Source: Dryocola clanedunensis_A (lineage in GTDB: Bacteria > Pseudomonadota > Gammaproteobacteria > Enterobacterales > Enterobacteriaceae). Taken from it: a DNA stretch of 64,000 nucleotides. A program made the position numbers and the translations under genes. Below, piece by piece: positions 23,850 to 32,313 of the stretch; within the stretch, counting starts at the first letter, position 1; every line of letters begins with the position of its first letter. The stretch lies in the NCBI GenBank assembly GCA_038405435.1, contig JBBYHZ010000012.1; one strand, 5' to 3'. The notes under the pieces were generated by a model. It was not told the DNA's origin. It searched no databases and saw nothing but the letters and a program-made list of their open reading frames with translations.

Positions 23850-24911
23850 TTAAATTTTGCTTTTAAGCACTCTGTCAAAATCGTCAAAAATACGCACGCT
23901 TAGATCCGTGCCTTTCGCCGTGGCGATATTAAAAGCCAGCAGCTGGAACGGGACTATTAATAATAAAGGCGCAAAGTTATGGCTTACTGAATAATCCAGC
24001 GCCAGCGTATTCTCGTCATTACTTTCCGCAGCCAGGGTTACGGTAAATGCGCCACCCAGCGCGGGCCGCATATAGTCCCGTAACGCAGCGCTGCGCGCAT
24101 GGGGCCGGTCTTCAATGAAAAAGATTGTGTGCTTTGCGCTGGCCTCAAGGTACGGGCCGTGCATGTAGGCCTCCAGCTCGAAGCCGCTGGAGGGCAGCCG
24201 CACCGTTTCGGTGAACTTCGTTTCGAACTCCTTCGCCACGCCAACCAGCGCGCCATAGCCAGTCGCCACAAAGCGCTGCGCCCCGATGAAATGCTGCCGA
24301 TGGCGAGCGATAAAGGCGTTGGTTTTGTCTATAACGCCCGGTATCGCCAGCGCAATATCCTTCAGCTCTGCCAGCGCCCGTTCCTTTTCTCCCGCCTCAG
24401 GCAGGCCGCCGTGTTCGGCAACGGTCAGGGCGATAAGCAGCAGGTTCAGCACCGTGGCGCTGAAGCCCAGCGTCACGAAACCGACGCTTTCTATGCCGGT
24501 GTTAATATCCAGCACGCCGTCGGCCTGCTGCGCCACCGGGCTTGCGGGATTAGAGGTCAGGCAAAAAACCGGAATATGCCGTGCCTGCACTTTCTTAACG
24601 GCTTCCAGCGTCGACGCGCTTTTACCGCTCTGCGACACCGCAATAACCAAATCCGTTGTCGGATCCAGCCGTTCATAATGGGTGAAATTATACGGCTCTT
24701 TAATATCTACCAGAATCCCGAAGCGATCTTCGAAATAATACTTCGCGCAGAGCACCGCGTTATATGACGATCCCGTCGCCAGAATCATTATTTTATTTAC
24801 AGTTTTGTTAGCCAGGTACTCTTTTAGCGGCGCAAGCTTAGCCTCGTATTCATTAAGAATAACCCCCAGCGCCTCTGACTCCCGGTCGATATAATCCAGC
24901 ATGGTTAACAT
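23850..24911 (-). CDS. gfrE: Glucoselysine-6-phosphate deglycase, SIS domain
   Basis: A 353-aa SIS-family isomerase-like enzyme (GlmS C-terminal domain fold). ILATGSSYNAVLCAKYYFED is the first sugar-phosphate loop; VIAVSQSGKSASTLEAVKK the second; the C-terminal SGFELEAYMHGPYLEA contains the catalytic Glu/His region. It lies between gfrD and gfrF, matching GfrE of Salmonella. The start at 24911 follows GAGG with 8-nt spacing; the frame is open eight codons further up, overlapping gfrD. Confidence 0.9.
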   Translation of the reverse strand: MLTMLDYIDRESEALGVILNEYEAKLAPLKEYLANKTVNKIMILATGSSYNAVLCAKYYFEDRFGILVDIKEPYNFTHYERLDPTTDLVIAVSQSGKSASTLEAVKKVQARHIPVFCLTSNPASPVAQQADGVLDINTGIESVGFVTLGFSATVLNLLLIALTVAEHGGLPEAGEKERALAELKDIALAIPGVIDKTNAFIARHRQHFIGAQRFVATGYGALVGVAKEFETKFTETVRLPSSGFELEAYMHGPYLEASAKHTIFFIEDRPHARSAALRDYMRPALGGAFTVTLAAESNDENTLALDYSVSHNFAPLLLIVPFQLLAFNIATAKGTDLSVRIFDDFDRVLKSKI

Positions 24912-24921
24912 TGTATAATCC

Positions 24922-25770
24922 TCAGAATAAACCAATCCATGAACCTAATATCCCCACCACCGCCATGCCGCCCAGAATAGCCAGCGGTTTAACCTTTCTG
25001 CCCAGCAGCCAGTAGACGATGCCAAAGCTCAGCAGCGGGAGTAAAGCAGGCATGACGTCGTTGATGATGTCCTGCACGTGGGTTTTCGCATCCCCCGTCC
25101 CGAAGGTAATAGGAATGGTGATATCAATCATGGAGGCGGTCATTGCCCCCACCACCATCAGGCCGATTATCGATGCGCCATAGGTCAGGCTCTCCATCAT
25201 CCCGCTCTTCTGGATACGCTGCAGCACGCCGGTTCCCAGCACGTACCCCCAGCGGGTAAACAGGAAACGCACGGCCAGGTGCGGGATGTTAAACACCAGC
25301 AGGAACAGAATGGGGCCGAGGATGCTGCCCTTAAGGGCGAGGCTTGTGCCGATGCCGGTGGCAATCAGGCGCAGCGTGCCCCAGAAGAACGAGTCGCCCA
25401 GCCCGGCCAGCGGCCCCATCAGCGAGGCCTTTACGCTGTCCACGGAGGCCGCGTCCATGCCCTTCGACTGGCTGTTTTTCTCTTCCATCGCCGCCGTTAT
25501 GCCCAGGATCAGCGTGACGATGTGCGGCGTAGTGTTGAAGAACGCCAGGTGACGCTTCAGCGCGCAGGCCAGATCCTCTTTGCGGGTATAGAGCTTTTTC
25601 AGCACCGGGATCATCGCGTAAACAAACGCCAGGTTCATCTGCCGCTCATAGTTCCAGGAGAACTCCATCTGGAACGAGCGCCAGAACACGCTGCGCAGCT
25701 CTTTATCGGTAATGCCGCCGGTCTCCTCTTCTGCCGCCTGAGTTTCCTCAGAAATCATCTTCATCGTCAT
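24922..25770 (-). CDS. gfrD: Mannose-family PTS EIID component
   Basis: A 282-aa EIID subunit with the hallmark LRSVFWRSFQMEFSWNYERQ near residue 25, LMGPLAGLGDSFFWG near 120 and C-terminal membrane segments. It forms the substrate channel with EIIC. It overlaps the end of the EIIC gene; the ATG at 25770 is preceded by AAGGAG with 7-nt spacing. Confidence 0.93.
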   Translation of the reverse strand: MTMKMISEETQAAEEETGGITDKELRSVFWRSFQMEFSWNYERQMNLAFVYAMIPVLKKLYTRKEDLACALKRHLAFFNTTPHIVTLILGITAAMEEKNSQSKGMDAASVDSVKASLMGPLAGLGDSFFWGTLRLIATGIGTSLALKGSILGPILFLLVFNIPHLAVRFLFTRWGYVLGTGVLQRIQKSGMMESLTYGASIIGLMVVGAMTASMIDITIPITFGTGDAKTHVQDIINDVMPALLPLLSFGIVYWLLGRKVKPLAILGGMAVVGILGSWIGLF

Positions 25771-26527
25771 TCTGGACTCCTTGTGCCGCCGTCGGGCGCG
25801 GGGAATTAAATTGCGTGACGTTCACCATCACCACGGCGGTGATCGCGCCGAGGATGGCAATGCCGGTCACCGGGATTTTCAGATAGGCCATCAGCACGAA
25901 GCCGAGGAAGAAGTAAGGCGCCACCTTGCGGTTAATCAGCAGGCGGGCCAGCATCGCAAAGCCCAGCGCGGGGATAATCCCCGTTGCCACGCTCAGGCCA
26001 TGCTTGATGAACTCCGGAATGGCGTCCAGCAGGCTCTTCACCGCGCCGCTGCCGACCATAAAGGAGACGGTCACCACCGTCGCCAGCATCAGCGAAAGGC
26101 CAAACCCGGCGATGAGGTGCATCCGCTCGATGCCCCGCGTATCCGCCTGCTCCGCGTAGGCGTCCGCCTTCTGGTTCAGGGTCGGGATAAACAGCCCGAG
26201 ATAGACGTTTTTCAGCACCAGCGTCAGCGTGGCTATCGGCAGGCCCAGCAACAGGGCGGTTTCCGTCCCCGCCCCGGACGTAATCGCAAAGGCCACGCCC
26301 AGAATGCCGCCGGTGACCACGTCTGGCGGAATAGAGGCCCCCACCGAAAACGAACCGATGAACGCCAGCTCCAGCGTCGCGCCCATAATCACGCCGGTTT
26401 GCACATCGCCCAACACCAGCCCGGTGAGCAGGCCGGTGACAATCGGCCTGGAAATTAACGACGTGCCTAATGCATATTCGGACTGGGCAATAAAGGCCAC
26501 CAGACCGAGCAGTAATGCTTCTACCAT
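25748..26527 (-). CDS. gfrC: Mannose-family PTS EIIC component
   Basis: A 259-aa permease subunit (about eight hydrophobic segments) with the family sequence RPIVTGLLTGLVLGDVQTG and GATLELAFIGSFSVGA. The start is the ATG at 26527 (MVEALLLG) after GAGG with 8-nt spacing; a longer frame begins in gfrB and is not needed. Its last codons overlap gfrD. Confidence 0.93.
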   Translation of the reverse strand: MVEALLLGLVAFIAQSEYALGTSLISRPIVTGLLTGLVLGDVQTGVIMGATLELAFIGSFSVGASIPPDVVTGGILGVAFAITSGAGTETALLLGLPIATLTLVLKNVYLGLFIPTLNQKADAYAEQADTRGIERMHLIAGFGLSLMLATVVTVSFMVGSGAVKSLLDAIPEFIKHGLSVATGIIPALGFAMLARLLINRKVAPYFFLGFVLMAYLKIPVTGIAILGAITAVVMVNVTQFNSPRPTAAQGVQNDDEDDF

Positions 26528-26540
26528 GATGCTTCCCTCA

Positions 26541-27014
26541 CTATTCAACGCATTCGGTGAATAATAATTTCCTGTCGTTAGGCACCTGCCGGATTTCCAC
26601 TTCCGTACCCGCTTTTACCAGTTCGTGCAGCAAATTAATTTCCTCAGGCAGGACGTTAATCGCTTTCGAAATATTCTGGCTTCCCTCTTTGGCTTTAATA
26701 CCGCCTAAGTTAATGCTTTTTATTTCTGGAATTTCGCTGGCCAGCCGCCAGGCATCCTCAACGGATTCCACGACGATAAATAATTTATATTTATCGGTGA
26801 CGCCGCTTTTTATCGCCGCAATCGAATCGGCGATATTTTTCATTACCAGCTTCACCGCGGGCGGTTTAGCGAGTTTAATGGTGGTTTTACGCAGCTCATC
26901 TTCCATCACCGCATCGTTGGCAATCAGGATGCAGTCGGCGCTGATGTACTGGGTCCAGGAGAAGGCAACCTGGCCGTGGAGCAGGCGGTGGTCAACGCGC
27001 AGGAGTGTTATCAT
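26541..27014 (-). CDS. gfrB: Mannose-family PTS EIIB component
   Basis: A 157-aa cytoplasmic EIIB. The phosphorylated histidine is His13 in DHRLLHGQVA. The middle (LAKPPAVKLVMKN) and end fit the mannose/sorbose IIB family. Stop and next start are 14 bp apart. Confidence 0.94.
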   Translation of the reverse strand: MITLLRVDHRLLHGQVAFSWTQYISADCILIANDAVMEDELRKTTIKLAKPPAVKLVMKNIADSIAAIKSGVTDKYKLFIVVESVEDAWRLASEIPEIKSINLGGIKAKEGSQNISKAINVLPEEINLLHELVKAGTEVEIRQVPNDRKLLFTECVE

Positions 27015-27029
27015 TTTTCTGGTCCTCGG

Positions 27030-27452
27030 TTAAAAGTCTTTATCCGTCACCAGCGCCGTATTCAGCGTCTGGTTGCAGTACTGGATGCTCTGGCGGGCGC
27101 TGGCCAGCGATTCGCTAATCAGCAGCTGCGTCTCTTCATCCTGCGGGGAAATCAGCATTTCGATGATTAACGGCAGATTCAGCCCGGCCAGCAAATGGAA
27201 GCCGGGGCGGTGGATAAAGCGGATAAATTCATTGTTTACGCTGCCGGCAAAAATATCCGTTAATACCACCAGCTCGTCCTGAGCCGGAAAAGAAGCCATC
27301 AGGTTATTCACCTGCTCGGTCAGATCCTCGCCCTCGTTAATATAGGCACAGAGCGTATGGATATTATTTTGCTTGCCCAGAATCAGCTCAACCGAGTTGA
27401 GGATACCGGTAGCGAAGGTGCCGTGGCTGGCAAAAATATAGTGTCGTTTCAT
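27030..27452 (-). CDS. gfrA: Mannose-family PTS EIIA component
   Basis: A 140-aa EIIA with the phosphorylated His10 in FASHGTFATG. The start at 27452 (MKRHYIFASHG) follows AGGACAGG; a longer frame reaches 27521 but would run through the sigma-54 promoter. It is the first gene of the gfrABCDEF operon. Confidence 0.93.
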   Translation of the reverse strand: MKRHYIFASHGTFATGILNSVELILGKQNNIHTLCAYINEGEDLTEQVNNLMASFPAQDELVVLTDIFAGSVNNEFIRFIHRPGFHLLAGLNLPLIIEMLISPQDEETQLLISESLASARQSIQYCNQTLNTALVTDKDF

Positions 27453-27491
27453 CCTGTCCTCGAAAATAAATCCCGCTGTCTGAGCTTTAAA

Positions 27492-27508
27492 TTGCAACCG
27501 CCGTGCCA
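27492..27508 (-). promoter_or_regulatory. Sigma-54 (RpoN) promoter of the gfr operon
   Basis: On the minus strand TGGCACG-N4-TTGCA is an exact match to the -24/-12 consensus. It is 40-56 bp upstream of the gfrA start and downstream of a sigma-54 activator gene of the LevR type, so an RpoN- and GfrR-dependent promoter is strongly supported. Confidence 0.92.
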
Positions 27509-27526
27509 GTATTAGTGGCACGGCGG
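27498..27526. terminator. 11-bp perfect hairpin between gfrR and gfrA
   Basis: Arms CCGCCGTGCCA and TGGCACGGCGG with a 7-nt loop. On the minus strand it sits 31 bp past the gfrR stop and is followed by a short T-rich stretch, so it may be the gfrR terminator; one arm is also the -24 element of the gfr promoter. Confidence 0.7.
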
Positions 27527-27557
27527 AGGGTGGCGGGGATGAAGCGGGAGAAAAAGC

Positions 27558-30332
27558 CTAAAACTCTTGATCGTACTGAAGAAATTCAGTTTCCAGATGC
27601 AGAATATCGTGGATATAAAACAGCTCGGCCTCGGGGATTTTGACACTGTAGCTGGACTCAATGACACTAAAGGCCTCCCGCAGCGCGGAGAGGTGATTTC
27701 TTTGACACTGAGCGCGCCGCCCGCCGTAGACCTGAATCGCCGCCTGGCGGATCAGCCGCTCAATCAGGCAGCTTACGTGAACGTAGAGCGCAACCTTGCG
27801 ATCGTTAGGCACGGAGATGGCGGCCAGGTGCTGATAGCGCGTCAGAAACTGCTCCACCTGATTAATCACCTTGCCGGTATCGAGAATGGTGACGGACTCA
27901 ATCACCCGCCGCAGGGAGAAGTTCTTCACGATGCGCTCGTTAATCTGCTTCACCTCTTCCTGCCCGGTCAGCGCCCCGAACAGCCCCAGCAGCGTCTCGT
28001 TGCCCTGCCCGGAGATCAGCGTATCCAGCGGGATATAGGGCACCTCGGGGATGTTGGGGTCGAGCGTCCCCACCAGCGCCAGCACGTCGAAACGGGAAAA
28101 GATCGGCTCGCGGCGCTTGTTTTCCGCCAGCGTCTCGTACTCATAGGCGACCACCTCGATCCCCAGCTCCTGGGGAATACTCGCTTTCAGCAGGCTGCAA
28201 AGATTGCTGGCGGCGCCGATACCCGTCGCGCAGGTGGTAATAATCGCCTTCGGTTTATTCCGCTCGGGCCAGATGATTTTATGCTCGACGGGCAAATCCG
28301 TAGCGATGTCGCTGGCGATATTTTCCAGATAGTCCCCCTGCAAAATCCGCTCGCCGACGTACAGCGCCATGCGCGTGGACACGTTATTAATGATGACCAC
28401 CGGCATCGTCACCCGGTGGCTGAAATACTGGTGGATATCGTTAAGGGAGCCCATATCCACCAGAATCACCAGGCTGCTGGCCTGCGCGTTACGCTCGACG
28501 TACTGCGTCACCTGCTGGGCGATGGCCTCGGGCGTCACGTCCAGCGGCATATCGAACGACTCGTAAACCGTCTGCTTCAAAAGCCGGTTCGCCACGTTGG
28601 CAATGCTGCTCGCCGTGGCGTAGCCGTGCGCCAGAATCACCGCTTTGGTCACCAGCTGGCTGGTCTGCACGCCGGTTTTATTCAGCCAGAGCAGTAACAG
28701 CACGCGGTCCATCGCCTGAATGTTCAAATCCAGCCTGCGGGTCAGCGACGTCAGCACCTCGTCGCAAAACAGATAGAGCAGCGGGTACTTCTGCTCTAAA
28801 AAGCGGTCGAGCTGTTTGCACACCTCGGCGTTTAGCTTCGAGGGCTCGACGTTCGAGCGATGCACCAGGTAATGGCCGATGGCGTAAATACAGTTGCCGT
28901 TAAACTGGACGCTGTAGCTTTTTTCCAGCCGGTAAAACTCTTCCCGCACCTGGCTCGTCACCAGCAGCAGCATCTGCGAGCTGGCTTTGTCCCGGCTGTC
29001 GAAAATCAGCCGGTCAAACAGCTCTTCAATTTCGTTGCCGATACGCAGTTCGATATCATCCCAGGCGTGGTGAGCGCTGCGGTATTTTTCAAACAGGGCC
29101 AGCACGCTGAGCTGGAGATCGTGGATCAGCATGCGGGCCGCATCCTGGCTTTGCAGCAGCCACGGCAGGCACGTTTTCTCATCGAGCAGGATATCGTCCT
29201 GGCGGTCGGTCACGGCTTCGCTGAGGGCGGGCAGCTGGGCCATTACCGGTTCCGGAAGATCGTGGATCGTCACGCTCAGCGTCTGCCCCGCCCCCTGTTT
29301 GGCAAACGCAGAGGCCACCACGTATTTGATGACGTTTTTCAGCTCCCCCACGTTGCCGCGAAAAACGTAATGCGACAGCACGGAGAGCAGCCGCGGGCTG
29401 AGGCTCAGCCCAGTCCCTACCTTCTTTGCCTCCAGCCAGAAGAACTGCAGGATCAGCGCCTCTTTCTCTTTGCGGCTGCGGCTTTCAAGCTCCGGCAGCA
29501 CAACCTGAATGGGGATGCGGCGGATAAACGTGGTCAGGAAGGTGCTGTGAATGTCCTCGGTGGTGGCGAAAATCAGCCGCACCGAAACGGCGTGGCCGCA
29601 GGCGGTCTCGCCCAGCCGGTAAATCTCCCCCCGGTCGAGCCAGGTGAAGAGCTTTTCCTGCCCTTCGGCATGCAGCCGGTGAACCTCGTCCAGAAATAAA
29701 ATGCCGCCGTCCGCCGCTTCGAACGCCCCGGCTTTATCCGCTGTGGCCCCCGTGAATGCCCCTTTGACGTAGCCGAACAGGTTTGCCGCCAGCAGCTCCG
29801 GGTTGCTGGCGTACTGGGCGCAGTTGAACGTGACAAAAGGGGCATCGGCCCCAATCAGCCCCTGCGCGATAGCGTATTCATGCATCAGCTGCGCGAGGTA
29901 GCTTTTGCCGGTGCCGCTGTCGCCGGTGATCAGCAGCGGTAGGCCACCGTCGGGATAAAAGAGCGCAGTTTTCAGCTGCTCAATCGGCTTCCTGAGCGAG
30001 CCTTCATGGCCGATCAGCAGGGAAAAGTGGTCATGCTGCTGTTTCCCGCCGTCGCTTTCTGCCAGCAGCTCGTCGACGCTGGCGAACTCGGTGCGCGACA
30101 GGCGGTAAAACTGCTGCTCGAAGCTCGCTTTATGCAGGAAGTAAACGGGGCGGGTGTTGATTTTTATCAGCACGCCCTGCGCCACAAGCTGGTTGAGATA
30201 GTGGCTGGCGGTATTGCGCCGTAGCGCAAAACGCCCGGCAAGGTGGCCGGCAGTGAAGATGTCACTGACGTCATGGGGATCGAAAAAGTCGGTCTGGTTT
30301 TTCAGGAAGGTGAGCAAATCATCTTTACGCAT
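27558..30332 (-). CDS. gfrR: LevR-type sigma-54 activator of the gfr operon
   Basis: A 924-aa enhancer-binding protein. It has an N-terminal winged HTH (about 1-65), then an AAA+ sigma-54 domain with Walker A GDSGTGKS (137-144), GAFTGA (191-196) and Walker B ILFLDEVH (211-218). After that come a PRD, a mannose-type EIIA-like domain (LVILVDMGSLNDI region), an EIIB-like domain and a final PRD, so its activity is controlled by PTS phosphorylation. The start at 30332 (MRKDDLLTFL) follows AAGGAAC; the frame is open 41 codons further but without domain content. It is adjacent to the gfr operon it should activate. Confidence 0.92.
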   Translation of the reverse strand: MRKDDLLTFLKNQTDFFDPHDVSDIFTAGHLAGRFALRRNTASHYLNQLVAQGVLIKINTRPVYFLHKASFEQQFYRLSRTEFASVDELLAESDGGKQQHDHFSLLIGHEGSLRKPIEQLKTALFYPDGGLPLLITGDSGTGKSYLAQLMHEYAIAQGLIGADAPFVTFNCAQYASNPELLAANLFGYVKGAFTGATADKAGAFEAADGGILFLDEVHRLHAEGQEKLFTWLDRGEIYRLGETACGHAVSVRLIFATTEDIHSTFLTTFIRRIPIQVVLPELESRSRKEKEALILQFFWLEAKKVGTGLSLSPRLLSVLSHYVFRGNVGELKNVIKYVVASAFAKQGAGQTLSVTIHDLPEPVMAQLPALSEAVTDRQDDILLDEKTCLPWLLQSQDAARMLIHDLQLSVLALFEKYRSAHHAWDDIELRIGNEIEELFDRLIFDSRDKASSQMLLLVTSQVREEFYRLEKSYSVQFNGNCIYAIGHYLVHRSNVEPSKLNAEVCKQLDRFLEQKYPLLYLFCDEVLTSLTRRLDLNIQAMDRVLLLLWLNKTGVQTSQLVTKAVILAHGYATASSIANVANRLLKQTVYESFDMPLDVTPEAIAQQVTQYVERNAQASSLVILVDMGSLNDIHQYFSHRVTMPVVIINNVSTRMALYVGERILQGDYLENIASDIATDLPVEHKIIWPERNKPKAIITTCATGIGAASNLCSLLKASIPQELGIEVVAYEYETLAENKRREPIFSRFDVLALVGTLDPNIPEVPYIPLDTLISGQGNETLLGLFGALTGQEEVKQINERIVKNFSLRRVIESVTILDTGKVINQVEQFLTRYQHLAAISVPNDRKVALYVHVSCLIERLIRQAAIQVYGGRRAQCQRNHLSALREAFSVIESSYSVKIPEAELFYIHDILHLETEFLQYDQEF

Positions 30333-30463
30333 GGGGCGTTCCTTACGCTGCGGTATACGCTTGCCCCAATGATGCAGTGAAAGATCGCGCCGTGACCAAA
30401 AGCCAGCCGGGGATTTTCGATTTTGTGGACGGCAGCACAAAAGCCGCCGCCCCATCGTTCACG

Positions 30464-31216
30464 CTAGTTTTGCAGCGCGCAGCCGTAGTCGAGGATCTCT
30501 CCCGCCGTGCCCAGATTCAAATCCGTCACCTTCAGCCGATTTGCCAGCAGCACAAACTCGCCCCGCTCGTTGACGGTTACCGCCAGGCCATATTTCGCAA
30601 TGTCGTCGCCGTGCGCCTGAACGTAGCGGTTCAGCAGCGCAAAGGGGCTTTGCTGCGCAAACGTGTCGGCCGGGATTTTCATCGCCAGATAATCATGGCC
30701 CTTCAGCCCGATCCCCAGCGGCTGCCAGCTGGTGCTGATAAGCCCTTCCTGCTGGCTAAGCTGCCGATAAACCTCCGGGCGCAGGCAGGCAAGATGGATA
30801 TGCAGCTGGTTCTGGGAGCGGCCGTACCAGGAGTTGATCGCCAGCGCCAGATAACGGTCGTCGACGGGCTTATCCGTCATCTGCTTCAAGCGACCGCGCT
30901 CCTGCCAGGCGTAATAGAAGTAGTTGGGCGCATCCGCCTTCTGAAGCTCCGGGCTTTCAATGCCGGTAATTTCTTCGGTCGGCATCACCAGCGTGTGCAG
31001 CGGCCCCTTCGCGTCTTTAAAGACCACGAAACCTTTATCGAGATCGACATCCAGGCAAGGCGTCGGATCGTGCCGCTGCTGCTGGCCGGGCACGCACTGC
31101 TGGCTGACAATCTTCCACAGCGCGTCGCTGTTGGCGTGGATATACAGCAGCCATCCGGCAGCGGCCAGCAGCACGAGAAGCATCAGAATTAAAACGGCGC
31201 GGAGGGTCTTCTTCAT
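30464..31216 (-). CDS. cdh: CDP-diacylglycerol diphosphatase
   Basis: A 250-aa inner-membrane enzyme that hydrolyses CDP-diacylglycerol to CMP and phosphatidate. It has an N-terminal membrane anchor (LRAVLILMLLVLLAAAGWLL) and a HIT-like catalytic motif QNQLHIHLACLRP near residue 135. Similarity with E. coli Cdh covers the whole length, including the paired cysteines. Monocistronic between gfrR and a LysR gene. Confidence 0.93.
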   Translation of the reverse strand: MKKTLRAVLILMLLVLLAAAGWLLYIHANSDALWKIVSQQCVPGQQQRHDPTPCLDVDLDKGFVVFKDAKGPLHTLVMPTEEITGIESPELQKADAPNYFYYAWQERGRLKQMTDKPVDDRYLALAINSWYGRSQNQLHIHLACLRPEVYRQLSQQEGLISTSWQPLGIGLKGHDYLAMKIPADTFAQQSPFALLNRYVQAHGDDIAKYGLAVTVNERGEFVLLANRLKVTDLNLGTAGEILDYGCALQN

Positions 31217-31251
31217 GAAAAACGATCGTCCTTGTGTTTGAAATTATGCGG

Positions 31252-32181
31252 TCAGTTTAGCTTCCTTTGCTGAAATGCTTTAGCAATCAGCTGGAAACAG
31301 TCGTCGATGACGGGCGGGAACGCCTGCTGCGTACTGCGCATCAGCGCCACCGTCCGGCTCAGAGAGGGCTGCTGAAGATGCACCACCAACAGATCTTTAT
31401 CCTGCAAATGCGTGGTGTAAAGCTCCGGCAGGATCGCAATAGCCAGGCGGGAGCGCACCAGCCCGTACAGGGTTTCGATAAAATCCACCTGATAGCGCGC
31501 GGTGAGATTAAGCCGCTGGCTTTCTGCCATAGCGGCCACCAGGCGGCTGATATTCCCTTTTGAAAACACGCCGATATCGCGACGGGAGAGATGCCGCCAC
31601 GGGATTTGGCTGGAGGCAGCCAGCGGATCGTCCCGGTGCATCACGGCGACAAACGGATCGTCCTGCAGCGGGTGGATCTCCAGCGTTTCGGGCACCGAGC
31701 TGTCCAGCGCGCCGATGCCGAAGTCCAGCTGGCCGTTTTCCAGCTGGCTAATCAGGGAATCATTGGTTTGATCGTGAAACTCAACGCGCAGACGAGGGTA
31801 ATGCTCCGCCAGCAGCTGCGGAATATCCGGGAATAAAAGGCTGCTGACCGAAGGCACCAGCCCGATGCGCAATGTCCCCACCCCGCCGTTTTCCACGATG
31901 CGCTGCATATCATCGAACGAGCGCTGCGCCACGTACAGTACGCGTTCGGCATGGGGCAGGATCGCCATGCCCAGCTCCGTGAGCGTCACCGCCGACGCCG
32001 TGCGGTTCACCAGCTTGCCGCCCAGCACCAGCTCAATCTGCCGCAGCGCGCTGCTCAGCGCCGGCTGGCTGATAGCAAGACGGTTGGCGGTATCAGTGAA
32101 ATGCCTTAACCGGGCAAGCGTCACAAAATACTGGATCTGTTTTAAAGAGAGGGCGGGCAGGCGGCGCCAGGGTTCAGCCAT
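31252..32181 (-). CDS. LysR-family regulator of the adenine-deaminase locus
   Basis: A 309-aa LysR protein. The N-terminal HTH (about 10-70) reads LKQIQYFVTLARLRHFTDTA then ISQPALSSALRQIE; the remainder is a periplasmic-binding-like effector domain. It is divergent from the deaminase gene with about 130 bp between, so it most likely controls the deaminase and permease. The inducer is unknown. Confidence 0.9.
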   Translation of the reverse strand: MAEPWRRLPALSLKQIQYFVTLARLRHFTDTANRLAISQPALSSALRQIELVLGGKLVNRTASAVTLTELGMAILPHAERVLYVAQRSFDDMQRIVENGGVGTLRIGLVPSVSSLLFPDIPQLLAEHYPRLRVEFHDQTNDSLISQLENGQLDFGIGALDSSVPETLEIHPLQDDPFVAVMHRDDPLAASSQIPWRHLSRRDIGVFSKGNISRLVAAMAESQRLNLTARYQVDFIETLYGLVRSRLAIAILPELYTTHLQDKDLLVVHLQQPSLSRTVALMRSTQQAFPPVIDDCFQLIAKAFQQRKLN

Positions 32182-32313
32182 TATCGTGTCCGGGTTCCGG
32201 AGGTAATCGTTTGCGACAGGATAAACGTTTCTTATCGGCTGATAAATTAAATCATCTGGGCAAAACTCCGCCCGCTGCCTAGAGTAGCGCTATCTTGCGA
32301 TTTGCGGACGGAA

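Noticed and set aside
27567..28697. Plus-strand frame of 376 codons opposite gfrR
   Set aside because: Shadow of the GC-rich gfrR gene. The composition is His/Gln/Arg/Asp-rich in the way seen for many antisense frames here.
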